Notes under the pieces: generated by a model
Databases searched by the model: none
Told to the model about the DNA's origin: nothing
What the model saw: only the letters and a program-made list of their open reading frames with translations
Shown here: piece after piece, positions 25,091 to 36,934 of the stretch
How the letters are laid out: every line of letters begins with the position of its first letter
How positions within the stretch are numbered: position 1 is the stretch's first letter
Source of the DNA: Opisthorchis felineus
Taxonomy: Eukaryota > Platyhelminthes > Trematoda > Opisthorchiida > Opisthorchiidae
Length of the DNA stretch: 64,000 nt
NCBI GenBank assembly: GCA_004794785.1
Contig: SJOL01008653.1
Location: 626,261-690,260 of the forward strand
Direction of reading: 5' to 3'
Position numbers and translations under genes: made by a program

Positions 25091-25105
25091 ACCTGGCTGC
25101 TGTCG
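25091..25105 (+). CDS. Candidate 15-base micro-exon
   Basis: A very strong acceptor (CAAATTCTTTTTCCTTTAG) is followed by 15 bases and then GTATGTTTAA. The alternative is a terminal exon: the same frame runs on for 28 codons to a stop near 25176. It lies 196 bases upstream of the candidate exon at 25301, and both fit phase 0. Support is from splice signals only. Confidence 0.13.
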
Positions 25106-25300
25106 GTATGTTTAACCATCAAGATAGAGAGACTTGCCTGGTCATTATTCCTCTCTAACACGCAAATCATCTAGTACGGATCCGTAAAATTACAGCTGTT
25201 TTGTTACACGCCAATATGTATTACGTGCCGATACGCCGGCCGAGGTGCTGACAGATTAAAACAGCCAAGTATGCTTTCTGTTCCTCATGCTTGTTTCAAG

Positions 25301-25369
25301 TTCATCAACGGGGAAAACTGCCTCACTGTCATTGACCAGTTTTACGATCCGGCCCATGTGGCTGTCCCA
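25301..25369 (+). CDS. Candidate 69-base internal exon
   Basis: It is preceded by a long pyrimidine tract and acceptor (TTCTGTTCCTCATGCTTGTTTCAAG) and followed by GTAAGTGA at 25370. The 23 codons (FINGENCLTVIDQFYDP...) fit phase 0-0, and only one of the other two frames is also open. The pairing of a strong acceptor with a near-consensus donor at this spacing makes it one of the better exon candidates. No family is recognised. Confidence 0.28.
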
Positions 25370-25379
25370 GTAAGTGAAA

Positions 25380-26570
25380 GTGGAAGAAGCCCGTGGAAGT
25401 CATGCGAAGAACAAATATAGCAGAAAAATCTTGTTTGCCCTGTTCACCATTCACCTTTTAGATCACATGTGGTCGGAGATATCACTGTGTGAGTGAAGTC
25501 ATGGTTAGTGGGTCGAGAGAGTCGCGGTATAAAAGGTAATGATTCGTCATCAAACCATTTTTGGAAATGAAATTGCTCGCTGGCTGTAACGTAGCTTTAA
25601 GGATCGTGTGATATTCTGAGTACGATGGTCACGGTTGCATAACCGAATCCCAGTGGCCCTGTCGGACTTGCAAAATGCTCGTCGGTTGAGGCACATTTCC
25701 GAATAAACACGGGCGCCTCAGGTCGTATGGCTTCGTCAGTAACTGAATAAAACCAGTTCAGGTAAATCTGAGTTGAAATTGGCAGCAACTGATCACACAT
25801 CACACGGTGATAGTGCCTTTCAGGTACACTAAAGACCAAAGCTGTGTGCAGTGCAGAGCTACCGACCAGCAGTTTGATAATGACATGATGCCTTTCAACG
25901 TATTTCTTTCTTGAGTCCAAAACCATAACTTTACATTTGCACTATCACGATATGCCCTTGATCATTTTAATATGAATATGTGATATGAAGGCCTGGTGAT
26001 CACTCACGGGAAACATGCATTGCCCTCTTCTCAATTTCAACATGTAGCCCAACTACTGTTGGTTTTGAGTAGCTGGAAATCGCACAATTTTCTGGGTATT
26101 TAGTCTGTCGTTTAACGAACGCTGTTGGCAGATATCAATTTTGGTGAATTTCGGAATATGCATGAGAATTTTTCAACGGTCATAATGCTCGGAAGCCCAG
26201 CTGTTAGAGAATGGCAGCACTTGGAAACGGTAAAAGAGCTAAAAGTTTATCACAGAAAGTTCACGCAAAAGTAACGTACCGTGACACGGTAAACAAACTT
26301 CCACATAGAACAGGACCATCAGAACGCTCTCCTGACCACAACCTAGCAATACAAGGCCCTTGAAATGACAAATTTACCTCCTGCTGTGGCAGTTTGGAGC
26401 AGAAGTTCGTTTTAAAGATAGATGAATTTTGAAGGCAACATACGGCACTGGAGAAGAACAACATGAGCGAGAGATTCAGCCAGCTTTCAGGTGAGTCTCC
26501 CGTAAAAATCAAGTTGATGCGCAATTGATGGTGTTTCGCTAGTCTCGTGCAATTTAATTTCACACAGAAC
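25380..26570. other. Gene-free stretch with an ambiguous exon-like region
   Basis: Around 26281-26490 both strands look exon-like. On the minus strand an acceptor CTGCCACAGCAG and a donor GTACGT frame a peptide (SFQGPCIARLWSGERSDG). On the plus strand a GTGAGT donor at 26491 ends a frame reading NNMSERFSQLS. At most one can be right, so neither is called. Confidence 0.4.
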
Positions 26571-26574
26571 GTAA

Positions 26575-26690
26575 AGCTGACGGAAACTCGGGAGCTTCGC
26601 CTGCCTGCTCAATCCCAAGAAGGATGAAACCGGTCCTGGCCATCGAAGATTTTTCAGCAACCCTATGATTAAAGTGCTACGTCTATGTTG
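26575..26690 (+). mobile_element. Repeat A copy A26 (ribozyme half)
   Basis: On the plus strand this is the ribozyme half of repeat A, from CGGAAACTCGGGAGCTTCGC through the hammerhead to TTTTTCAGCAACCCTATGAT. The tail half is not present. Confidence 0.8.
26598..26650 (+). ncRNA. Hammerhead ribozyme relic (A26)
   Basis: Stem II is a perfect four-pair hairpin (ATCC-CAAGAA-GGAT, 26612-26625). GAAA is intact at 26626-26629, followed by CCGGTC with the GUC triplet at 26633-26635. The first core box is CTGCTCA at 26605-26611, with three changes from CTGATGA, which should abolish cleavage. This copy gives the clearest view of stem II, GAAA and stem III together. Confidence 0.7.
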
Positions 26691-26699
26691 GACTGCAGT

Positions 26700-29440
26700 T
26701 TACGTGCTTGGCCTCGGAACTGCCGCCTCATTTATGAATATATTAGGTTCAAGAATTGCTTTCTGCTTCTGAACTACTGTGAAGTTTTTGGGGTCTCCAA
26801 GAGTGGTCCCGACACAAGTTAGACTCCGAGACTGACAACGACATATAATAATAAATAAATATAGATAAATATACATATGCATAATCATCCGTGAACAGTT
26901 TGTCAGTCGGGCTTCCAGGTCAGGATTTTTTGAGGAATGCGGACTTTTACACCTGCCCTGATTTTCGAGTGGTTTCAATGATCACTACAGGAATTTTAAT
27001 TTTAATCCGACATTTGCGCATCTCCCTGCCATGTGTTTTGAATTCATTGATGAGTCATGTTGATAAGTATTTTGCGAGGACACCTGTCTGATAAAATTGC
27101 CTGTCGTATTTGTATTCGAAACAATGTCTTCTCCGAGAATTGGAGCAAGAAATCAGGACTTAATCCAACCACGTTTTTTCTGGGGATACGAATGCCAATG
27201 ATGAATAGGTCTTTCACGTGTGGATGTGAGAAACTGACGATAAGATATATTGTAGCTGTCGGATTCGAAACTGGACGGCTTTTGTAGCTTGCTCCTATGT
27301 GCTCAGTTTGGAGTTCAGTTTTCCTGAAGCATTCAGGTTTTAGATAGGCAGTTGTGGCTGTTGGACAAGTCTAAACAGGTGATGGATTAACATCGATACA
27401 CAGTCAGAAGAACGTTCCTTGGTTTCGGCCTGTTTTTACCCAGTTGAGAAACTGGGGGTCGGAGGTCAAGTAGGCTTCAGTTATTCCATTTTAGGGCTTT
27501 CTCATGCCAATAAGGTGAACAAATAGTGCCGCTTTCTGTCTTTCTATTGTCTACTAATAAGTCGCTGTCCTGTGAGGCCGAGCACTCTTACTTATCAGAC
27601 AAAACAGAAGATGATGGAAGCATAAAAACCAGAATATCCGTTAAGATTGGTAAAAGTGTGTAACCCAGTGCACATAGGAGTTGCTAGATTTGGAGGAATT
27701 CTATGTTCACATATCGGAATACTGTATAATCGGTTTCCGCTCTCGCGGTAAAAATCGCATAGCATGGGAAAAGAATTCTCGATAGAATCGGAAAGTAATT
27801 TGACAGCAGGTTGGTATCATGGAGGTTCAGTTCACCTGGATCCCTTCCCAAGATAGTTTTCCGATCGATCAACGGCTGCGTGGTTTGCAGCCTGTGGGGG
27901 ATAACGTAAACATAGAAAACATGTGGGAAGTATTGACCTGCACAAAAACCTGATATTATAGCACTGAGCATTTACATCACACCTGTCAGTCGCTTCACGC
28001 GTGACATAGATTTGATCATGCTAGAAAGCGTGTGACTTTAGGCGGAGATATGTAACACCTACTTCAAATTAACCGTTGAATCGCTCTCAGTCTAGTCACG
28101 GTGTAAAAACAAACGATGGACTGATGACTCATTTTGCCGCAATCACTACCACTTTCCTAATAGCACAAGCTGTACGCATGGAAAGGTGCTAACAGGATTC
28201 CCGATCAACACTGACGAAGAGGAATTTTATTGGCGCGTTTCTTCGTTGCTTCCCGGTAGCAGTGTAGCTCACCCACCAAAGAAACTAAGTACATGTATTT
28301 GCAATCTGTCACGTATTAGACAACCCCTGTTTGCCAACCTGCAAAGTACGACTGTCTCCGCCTGAGGAGAAGCTCATATATAGCAGCATGATCCTCTTGA
28401 TCCACCGAATGGACAGGTTGATTCGGTTCTTTTCTGCAATGACCCACCTAGTTCCAGATATCCGTGACCTTATTGACTTTACAAAGCATGTCTAAGCACC
28501 CGCCCCCATTGGCAGAGTAGTTATTGTGACTAGCTGTTACGGTCCCAAAGTCATCTGAAGGTTTTCGAATGCCTGCCGAAAAGTTTCAGGACAGAAACCC
28601 ATTTTGATATGGAAGATATCCTAACAGCCCCACGACTGTCACCTGGACTGCCATGCTACGTGATATCTTGTTTATTGCCCAGAGTATCCGAAGGATGTTT
28701 GGCATGTCAATTCAGCTGGGTGCCCCTCCATTCGACATACTGTCTCAGTGAACAGCGGAACTGACTGCTCTAGGTAATGGATTCTATATCCAAAGAAAGC
28801 CGAAAGCCCTCATATATCCCACTGTCTACGAATAGCCCTTGTGTTATTTGTTCGGATACCACTTGCGCTGTCATAACCATGAAGCTCCAAACTAGTGTTA
28901 ATCTAACAATCCTCAGAGAACTTCTGTTCCAAGAATGTTGGAGTGCTGCAGTGTCACACAAACATGAAATTGCACTGGTCACTAAGCAACCAACAAAGTT
29001 TATTTTCGAGATTAAATATATCAAGTGTTTTTAATGTGCTCGTTTCGTCTGTATTTGTTTCATCTTTTTTTCCTCAAAGCACACTTTGGAAATGTTTTGT
29101 TGAGAGGCGCGGTGGTCGGTGATCTATCTTCGTGATTTTTTATTCTCCACTCGACTAAACCCACTTTCAGTCACATTGGTATGACTGGACATGGGACGTA
29201 AGGAGCAACCTGAACTATCATCGTCATTACACATATATGACTTTTAAATCTTCTATTAGGCCTGTGACTCAAACCGACTTGGCTTTCATGAAACTGTAGT
29301 CGCTGGAATACAGCCGAACAGTAGAGTCAGCCCGTAGATAACGCTATTTGTAAGTAGCTCAGAGGAAGAATAATTATGAGTGGAACTTCCATCTGAGAAG
29401 CTGTCATTCGAGGGGCCGATGAATGCATGACCACGTGGCG
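26700..29440. other. Long stretch without a recognisable gene
   Basis: An ATA-rich tract lies at about 26845-26880. Frames are below 100 codons and unrecognised, and opposite-strand frames overlap at 28770-29034. No shared repeat was found. Confidence 0.45.
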
Positions 29441-29449
29441 CGACTGAAG

Positions 29450-29702
29450 GATGAGTGGCACTAAATCTTGTCTGAGTGCGATTTAATCACATTGGTGATC
29501 AGCCGCTCGTGACCGAACTATTAGCCGGGAGGTCGCGGGTTCAAAACTCTCTGGAGTTTCATGAGATGCGCACTGCTGATGATTCTCAATAAGGATGAAA
29601 CAGCTGTACAATATTTCTCGGCTTTTAAATATAGATTGGCTTCACTTAAAGAATGAAATCTCAGTTGAAAAGTGCCAAATCTCCTCACGCTAACATCAGC
29701 AC
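29450..29702 (+). mobile_element. SINE S copy S29: tRNA-like promoter plus hammerhead
   Basis: Blocks in order are a 5' part (GATGAGTGGCAC, TAATCACATTGGTGATCAGC), an A-box-like CGTGACCGAACTATTAG that has lost part of the tRNA pattern, and a B box GGTCGCGGGTTCAAAACTC. These are followed by GGAGTTTCATGAGA, the hammerhead, CTCGGCTTTTAAATATAGA, and a 3' part ending ATGAAATCTC with further weak homology to 37.24-37.28 kb. The same blocks recur at 36.9-37.45 and 61.3-61.6 kb. A pol III head with an internal hammerhead is the layout of schistosome Sm-alpha SINEs. Whether this is the same family needs sequence comparison. Confidence 0.8.
29562..29621 (+). ncRNA. Hammerhead ribozyme core, best preserved SINE copy (S29)
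   Basis: CTGATGA is intact at 29576-29582 and GAAA is intact at 29597-29600. Between them, 29583-29596 forms a weak stem II around CAATAA. Stem III is the palindrome ACAGCTGT (29600-29607), A29608 completes a GUA triplet, and cleavage would fall before C29609. Stem I would pair TGAGATGCGCACTG with CAATATTTCTCGG. The equivalent bases CAGTGTTTCTC in copy S37a pair much better, so this copy appears to have lost two pairs by G-to-A changes. The core is intact but stems I and II are weakened. Confidence 0.72.
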
Positions 29703-29709
29703 TATTTCT

Positions 29710-31855
29710 ATCCACAAATCTGTGCAACCCTTCTGTGCCAAGTCACGCGCGACTGTCGTGCGATAAACCGATGCACATGCCAAACCGAAAAACAGCACAA
29801 GAAACGGTGATGATCGCTGTCAGGATGCGATTATGATAGTAATTTGGATAGCGGTGTTTCAAAATCATATCATTTTTAGTTAGTTTGACAATAATCCATA
29901 AAATGGTCAGCAATGTGGGTATGGACACAATAGAGGAAAGTAGTACGCTAGACTAGTGTATAGGGTAATAAATATGTTTCGCTTTCCTAAGAAAACCGTT
30001 CTAAACAGTGTCAGTTTTCACTTTATAGGTGCCGAAACTCTGATCCAATTCGGTTTACAACCTCGACGTCGAGTGACTGCACGAACAAGCACACTACACT
30101 ATTGCGTAAAGGTGCCCACGTTGACGAGTGCTTTGTAATGCTCAGCTGCACAAGTTCGTAACGCTAGCCCTGAATAAACTGGAGCAGTAGGTCAGCAATT
30201 GATACCAATACATGCTGTGTGAGATTCTAAGTTGTTCGTACTGTGGGTGATTTTATATAGGAGTCAGGAATATGATTTCTAGATGTGATAGAAGGAAATC
30301 AAACCTGTGTACTGGTCATACGATGCGTTACTTGTGGTCCACGTACGGAAAGCGTCCAAGACTGCACGAAACATTGGCTACTGTGAAGATCAACAGAGTG
30401 GTTTCTAACAGTATGAATAACCTACTGAATCTTCAAAATTCCATGTAAAATGTCATGGTGACGGAGTCTGGCGATCTAGAGTGTCTCTTTAGAGAGAGGA
30501 GTTTAGGTCAAGATTATGTACCACTTTTCTGTGCACTTTCATGCGTGACATATTATTGAAGACTGCCGTTCATGGGTTGCAAGAAGGTAAACTAAATAGC
30601 ACGCATTATAAAACCATCAAAGGCCTTCAACTTTCTAGTGGTTCGTAGAACGAAGGTATACTAGCCACCTACAAAGGTTGGGGTGCTAGCAGGGAGGAGC
30701 CATATTATTCCGCCCGTTCAATTGGAACGGGTCAGTGGAGTTGTGATCATTTTTTTCTGTGTCATCCAGATGATTTCATTAATACCCGCAAAGAATGTTC
30801 TATTATTAGAATATTCTTGTAAAACGTCCCACTCATTCTGGTTTCGTCCACAAATGTTTTTTTCGTCAATCCATTTAAACTAATGAACTGTCTCCTTTAC
30901 AGCACTTTCTCCCTAAACCATCTAACTTTCGTGTGACCAGGTTTCAAAATTATGAATGTCACATAAAAAGTGCAAAGAAATATCCATTGTATCAGCAAAG
31001 AATTGTACTTACGACTGCGTGGTTTTCGGCTTGCAGCAACATCTATTCCTTCTTTATTCTATTATAAGGCAATTAGTACGTTTGAAACCTTCAAAGCCAT
31101 TCGCTTCCATGCATTAAATCGAGGCAGTCAAGCTGTATATTTTATCTTCTGCTTTCCATCTTAGTAACTGGTCCATTGTATGAATAATCTGAAGATATTT
31201 TCTCAAGCTATTTGTGCACGTTTGGGGACATAAAGTGTGCATTTCGCACAGAGTTCTCAAAGTATCTTTTTAGGTTGTTGATTGTTTATGCTTTTCGTCT
31301 CCAGGACAGACATTTTGCTCATATGTAGGCTTTTTTGCGCCTAAGTATACTCGGTCGCGTCTAATAAACAATATCCCGTTGCATACTACCAGTTTTAGGC
31401 TTGGGTTGTGGAAAAAACTAATGGTGGTCAACCCGATGACCAGTAGCTTGAGTATGTCCAGTGATCGATGACGCCAGCATTATGGCGTCGTTTCAGTCAG
31501 TCAGTTGTTCAATCAACCGACTCAAACAACGAGGGCGTGTCCGCGTAATCTCTGGTCTCTACTACCAATGTAAGACTCGTTAACTGCAGGCGCTCAGCTG
31601 AGGCACCCGTTCTGTGTCTAGCTGCTGTGCCAAACGTGCGGTGCCATATCTGTCGCGCCTCCTAAACAAATGTTAACTCCGTTGTACAGTCAAATATGGA
31701 CGATGGGCTGATTTCGGGTAAAAGCAGTTTGTACTAAATGGCCAAACAAGCTAGAGCATTTTCTAATATATGAAGTATGACAATAAACTCTGTAAAGAGT
31801 CGTAAATGACTACCACCATTTTCTATAGAGGAAAATGTTGGTAGCTCAGGTAGCG
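29710..31855. other. Gene-free stretch, nothing recognised
   Basis: Frames are below 70 codons. Around 31440-31650 the DNA is more CpG-rich, with a small inverted repeat (ACGCCAGCATTATGGCGT, about 31470-31487). It may be old element DNA flanking repeat C copy 2. Confidence 0.4.
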
Positions 31856-31859
31856 TAGA

Positions 31860-31982
31860 TGGTCGTTGGTTTGTTCTCTGAGCTGGCCAATTTGATTGCA
31901 AACGTTGCACCACCAATCGAGCTGACACCATCAGTGCTTTATTAGGGAGCATAGTGGTGCGTAGCGAACAAACCAACGACCA
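31860..31982. mobile_element. Repeat C copy 2 with perfect 17-bp inverted ends
   Basis: The ends TGGTCGTTGGTTTGTTC (31860-31876) and its exact reverse complement (31966-31982) enclose the core shared with 20283-20366. The whole is 123 bases and could fold into a hairpin. Perfect terminal inverted repeats around a conserved core, with no coding capacity, fit a MITE-like or foldback element. No flanking target duplication is evident. Confidence 0.75.
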
Positions 31983-31999
31983 CTTCCGCCATTGTTAAG

Positions 32000-34900
32000 A
32001 TGGCTGATCTTATTACACTGGTTAGGTTCTTTCCTCAGCATCCCGTTTGAGTCCCCCTTCGTCCTTAGTCATGAAAGCAGTAATCTTTGTATTGGTCATA
32101 ATTTGACAAGAAAGCATAATAAATCTGGTCACTGAGCTCACTCACTTTACCGACTGTCGTTGCCTTGTATAGACAATGGCGTTGGCTTTGGTGGCACTGA
32201 CAGTCAAGACTGAATCACATGTCTGATGCACTTTTGCACAAAATCCATTTCATCCTTCATAGCTATTCAGCACTAGCTCACTCCATCGGTCACAACAACC
32301 ACCCGTCTACTCACTGCTCTGCTTATTCTTGATAGACGAAACTGGAACCAGCTGTTGGGAGAAGTGAATTGTCTGAAACTCAAGTTGGTCACTTTTGATT
32401 ACTAGGTAAAATTATTTTGACATCTGCGCCGTGATTTTCCTGTGGATCTGACGTGCTACGTACACTCAAGCTGAACGATGCTGCACTCAGTAGGTTCCTC
32501 AAAAGGACCAGTTGGAAGTTTGCTGCGAAAAAAAATATGCAAAAGACATTGAAAAACCTCCTAATACTTCCCAAAGTTAGTCTTGCTGGTCTTCAACCTA
32601 TGAGAAAATATAGATTGTTTTATATGGCTGCGCAGCCACTCGTGTCCAACGCTGTGGTTGCGTGTACTCTATAATCAGATTGATAGCTCAGCAACTTGAA
32701 AATCGCGAAGCATGTGAACAAAATATCTTAATGTCAGATACTTTACACAGCAGAAGCAAGTGATTATAACTAGTGCCTAAAGTTTTGGTGAGCAATATTC
32801 AGTAGTGGCTTGTCAACCTGGGACAGACAGGTAATTAGGTTGAAAGCAAGCACTCAAAAGAAAGATCATTCCAAGCTAATTCTGCGTGAGCACTTCTAAG
32901 AAGTAAGCAGAAAAAGTGTCAAAAATCCCAATGACTGCAGGTCTTTTGACAAAGAAATATCACATCTTTAGGGGTCAGACTTTGTTCCTCAATGTTTCTG
33001 CCGCCACCGATGGCCGTCATCTCCATGTGCCGCCATGTTCTGAAATACCTACTAGTGTTAAATGAGTAGCCTGATAGTTCACGCAATATTCCCGAGTTCC
33101 CCTGCCAGCCATTGATGCTATCTCAGGTGTTGATTCGCTTTTCTTTGCCTAGGGTTAATCTCTGAAACTTTTATGATTTTACACACGACCAGACGTGAAA
33201 TTCCATAGATGGAAAAGTGTGTTGTACCCGGAGAAACACTGACGTCAAATAAATCTGCAGGTTTATCTCGTTTACCAAAATTTATATATAGATGTGTCCA
33301 GGATTTGACACGGGATTTGTCCTTACTTGGACCCCCTGAACACATCCGAATCACACTACTTCAGGTTTCGGCGTTGAATCATTGCCCACTTCGTGTGGAG
33401 CTGTCAACAGCTTACGGCAATTGCAAATACTACCGGCATATTTACACTCTAATTATCCTTGCATACAGAGGTACTCAGCACTCTTTCAGGAAATATCTTA
33501 ACCTCGGCTTGCTTGGGGAGAGTCAGCACCTTAAGTCAAGTCTCACAGAACAATGAGCGTTTTGAACAAATGTAGTTCACATGTTCCGTTCGTTCAGCGG
33601 CTTTGGCAAGTTAGTACAAGACGGCTTGTGCCGTCTTCGTAATTAAATCCATCATTGTACGATAATTTATTTCGCCTGTTTAAAAGGTTCGATAGTGGTA
33701 GCGATTTTCTGGGTGAAAATAACGTTCTAAATGATAGACCCAACACAGTTTGTTGAGGACTTCTCCTGCATTCGTTGATGCTCATGTAGCAACAGATAGC
33801 TACATTATTGTGACGAGATGTTGGCCCTTTGAAATCTCGCTTTGTTGCTAGCAGCGCATTCTCATGACTTTTCGACCCATCGGCTAAAACAGTGTTTAGG
33901 TGAGTTTCTACATTGGCTCACTCGCTGTCCTAGTTAGTCAAAGTTTGCTGTTTAAGTCCGTTTGAGCCTACCGAATATTCCCATTTTTAGAAGGAATTCA
34001 AACAATTTTGTAAACGACACTTTTTCACTAGCTTATCCACATGCAACTATAGCGACAAGAAAAGAAATCAGATCAAAACAATACATAGTGCTGCTTTAAT
34101 AGAAATAGGAAACCTATCCACTCAGTGATGGGAGAGTTTGATTGGTGGGCGAATGGAATATCAGAGTTATCACTTTTCTCTGGTTAGCAAAGAGACCTAT
34201 CCGAATGGCGATCAATTCAGTCATATCGAGCATTCGTTGGCAAATAAATATCCGATAGGTCACGATGAAATATTACGTCGAGTCGGTTCGGTGGTCTGCA
34301 TCCACCAGGTGACCGATGCACTTGCTAGATTTTTTGGCAATTGATAAATGCTGCACGCCGTCGTCCGACCCATAATTGCAAACTACTGAATGAATGACTA
34401 TAAAATCCTTGTCGATCAGCACTTCATCTTTGACTTTCGTAACGATAAATCGGTGTTGTATCCTCGTTTGTGCTATTCTGAACTTTCTCTCAGGTTAGAT
34501 GACAGGCCACATTTTTTGAAGCTTAGTAGTGTACTGGATCTGCAACTAACCGAGTTGAGGTTGTTGGGTATGGCTGATGAACTTTATCAGGAGGTTTTTG
34601 TAGGCTGTTCACCGGTATTTATTGCAAATGTAATCTTTGAGTATTTTTTCGCCTTTTTTGTGACGTGTGTCCGCTGAGAGGAGGTATGAACCAGACTTTT
34701 TTATGGTTGGGGAATGACTGTCCGAAGAGCTAATTTTTTATTGCCCCGTTTCGAATATATATATACATCCAGTCCCACCTTGATGTGAAGCGCATTGAGA
34801 GTAGAACGACTTTAGGGAGTACTAGTTGGGAGCCGTTTAAGATGAAAAATTCTGTTGTAACGGGCTTAAAATATGCTCTCATTGGATTCATATAACCCCA

Positions 34901-35020
34901 GATTCACGTTTACTTGAGAAATGAGACAGTAAAAATGTAACTAAATAGGAGACGAATCAAGTATAACTACTACGGCTCTCTACAAAGGAAATTTTATTTC
35001 ACTACTTCTGGGATTCGCGA
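32000..35020. other. Long stretch without a recognisable gene
   Basis: The largest frame is 115 codons (33209-33556, plus) and is opposed by a minus-strand frame over the same bases. No recognised protein and no shared repeat were seen. Confidence 0.45.
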
Positions 35021-35024
35021 AAAC

Positions 35025-35110
35025 CTGTCGACAAACTATTATACATTTTACCCTGCTTGGGACTCATTAGGTAGGCACAGCACCAGAGGTTGTGTCCACT
35101 TTACTCCTTG
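35025..35110 (-). repeat. Very degraded repeat A fragment (A35)
   Basis: The plus strand resembles the ribozyme half of repeat A: CGACAAACT, CCCTGCTTGGGACTCATTAG, then GTAGGCACAGC. The minus-strand core would read CTAATGA with a stem II GTCCC/GGG pairing, but GAAA is lost. Homology is marginal. Confidence 0.4.
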
Positions 35111-35371
35111 ACTGAACAGCTGATTAGACAGATGCGGAGTTGGACACCATTCAGTTTTGCGCGAAAAGCTATTCCAACCCATAAATAAGGAACCGTTTGC
35201 GTCGCGTCAGTGGTAAAAATAGAGTGATCTTGGTTTGTGACGTATTTTATGCATACCAGTTAGGCGGAGAATTGTAAAATTTGTTTGTCTGGTAGACCAG
35301 CTTTTTCATCCCTTTAGTGGAAGGAAGGAAAGTTTCTCGTCTTTACTTTTAAAAATAGAGGCTCACACGAT

Positions 35372-35713
35372 TCAGATTTGTTCATTGTCTGGAAACCTAA
35401 ACTGCTGGAATTTTTTAATGGTGTCCTTGTCTTCTGCATATAAGATACTAGCTTTCGAATACGAATTGGTGTTATTTGGAATATTAACGGATAACCTGTA
35501 TTGCTGCCCGTATACAGCAAGATCTGTTATTACGGGCACCCGTAACTCGAGCAGGAGGAAATCTGTCATTTCATAACGGCTGCCAATTCTTCTTTTAGCT
35601 CCGTTTATCCAAGGGTCCTTAGGCCACCAGTTGGCGTATTCTACATGGGTGCCCAATGGAACCTCGACGTTAACAGTGTATTTTAACAGCAATTCGAGTG
35701 AACTGGCTTTCGT
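35372..35713 (-). CDS. Open frame, possible terminal exon, product unknown
   Basis: This minus-strand frame is open for about 113 codons, between a TAA near 35719 and a TGA ending at 35372. The peptide (VNVEVPLGTHVEYANWW..., later VYGQQYRLSVNIPNN, end FRFPDNEQI) has a natural-looking composition with alternating hydrophobic residues. An acceptor TTCTACAACAATTAG lies upstream at about 35734, but the frame has a stop between that site and the open part. Length alone is within chance expectation for this window. Confidence 0.18.
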   Translation of the reverse strand, partial: TKASSLELLLKYTVNVEVPLGTHVEYANWWPKDPWINGAKRRIGSRYEMTDFLLLELRVPVITDLAVYGQQYRLSVNIPNNTNSYSKASILYAEDKDTIKKFQQFRFPDNEQI

Positions 35714-36625
35714 GTCTTATGCTCGTAATGGCTAATTGTTGTAGAACTGGCGTACACTCAATTTCTACGCCCATAGGCACATTTCACATTGGTCCCTGAC
35801 TTTACGTCATATAGTATTTGCCACCAAACCTATCAAATGCCTGTAGAAGACCATGTATAGCAGTACTTTCAAGATAGGACCCTCCGTTAATGGAGAATTC
35901 TGTCTACCGTAGAGCAAAGGATGTCGTCTCCCTTCGACAAGTAAGGTCGATTTGGGTTGAAACTAGCAGTCACAGGCTGTTCCCAGCACATATGTGCACC
36001 TCCCCGCCAGTTTGCACGGCTCATGTATCCAGAATAGACTGGAACCTTGCTTTTCAGTTAGCTATCGGCTTGTTTATACAATCGGCCATGTTAATTCACT
36101 CGAAGGAAGCATTCCTGCAAAATAAACAAAGTGCTTTCATGTGGCCTTGAGTAATATAACCCGGAAGACCATCCCTTTCCCAGAATAATGTGATAAATTA
36201 ATTGCCTCCGAAAATGGTAGTGGGGAAATTATCACCTTCATCTCCAAAAGAGAGACTCACCGAAAAAAGCCAAAAGAACACTGTCCCACAAAAACAGCAT
36301 CATCGTTTCCATCGACTAACGTGAAAATCTGTGCATCCATCTGAAGAGAATTTTTCGTGAGAGGCCAGGTATTTCTCCCCCCTGACGCCTTTTTAGGGGG
36401 CTATTGCAACTAACGGTGCAGAACAGCAGGAGTGACTGAGTCAATCGGTTTGACAACAAGTTCAACAACCTCATGGGACTCAAATTTGAATGGGTCTCAC
36501 TCACCGAAGTTAAATCCATCCAGCCGCCAAAATTGGACTTTTCGGAGTAGAAGAGAAAGTATTTCTGAGGGTTGTCGGAAAATCTTTCAAGAAAAGTGAG
36601 AAATTTATTTTTCTTTGGCTTGTAG
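35714..36625. other. Gene-free stretch, nothing recognised
   Basis: A frame at 35890-36150 contains a GTAAGG donor at 35941, but its acceptor is poor. The rest shows short frames only. Confidence 0.4.
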
Positions 36626-36861
36626 ATTGGAAATATCCATAAAAAGCAAACCGCCAATAAGTTCACGACCTACTCAGCAGAATTCAAAATACGAACTAGA
36701 TAAAATGGCGATATTTCAAGCACTTTATGATCGGTCTGTTGGCAAGACCCTGCTTTGCCGAGCTCCCATAATGCCAACTGAGACGGAGTTTTCACTGATT
36801 CAAGAACCAACAATCCCCATACCACTCGTCTATCCTCCAGCAGAGATGGTGAATCATGCAC
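36626..36861 (+). CDS. Best-supported internal exon candidate of the window
   Basis: The acceptor is a long pyrimidine tract (TTTATTTTTCTTTGGCTTGTAG, AG at 36624-36625) and the donor is consensus GTAAGTTT at 36862. The 236 bases are open in only one frame, entered in phase 2 and left in phase 1, and give 78 full codons. The peptide begins LEISIKSKPPISSRP, contains KMAIFQALYDRSVGK, and ends with the proline-rich PTIPIPLVYPPAEMVNHA. No domain is recognised. The next plus-strand candidate with a matching phase is 42379-42506. If real, the exon shows that a plus-strand gene crosses this part of the window and that the SINE cluster just downstream lies in its intron. Confidence 0.42.
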
Positions 36862-36934
36862 GTAAGTTTATTAAACTGACGACTAAATGGATCATTTATA
36901 AAGATATCTATTGGTAGCGTGAAGAGACTTGGGA

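Noticed and set aside
26281..26491. Exon-like signals on both strands at the same place
   Set aside because: The two readings exclude each other and neither has independent support.
33118..33556. 115-codon plus frame opposed by a 78-codon minus frame
   Set aside because: Overlapping frames on both strands with no splice borders or family resemblance.
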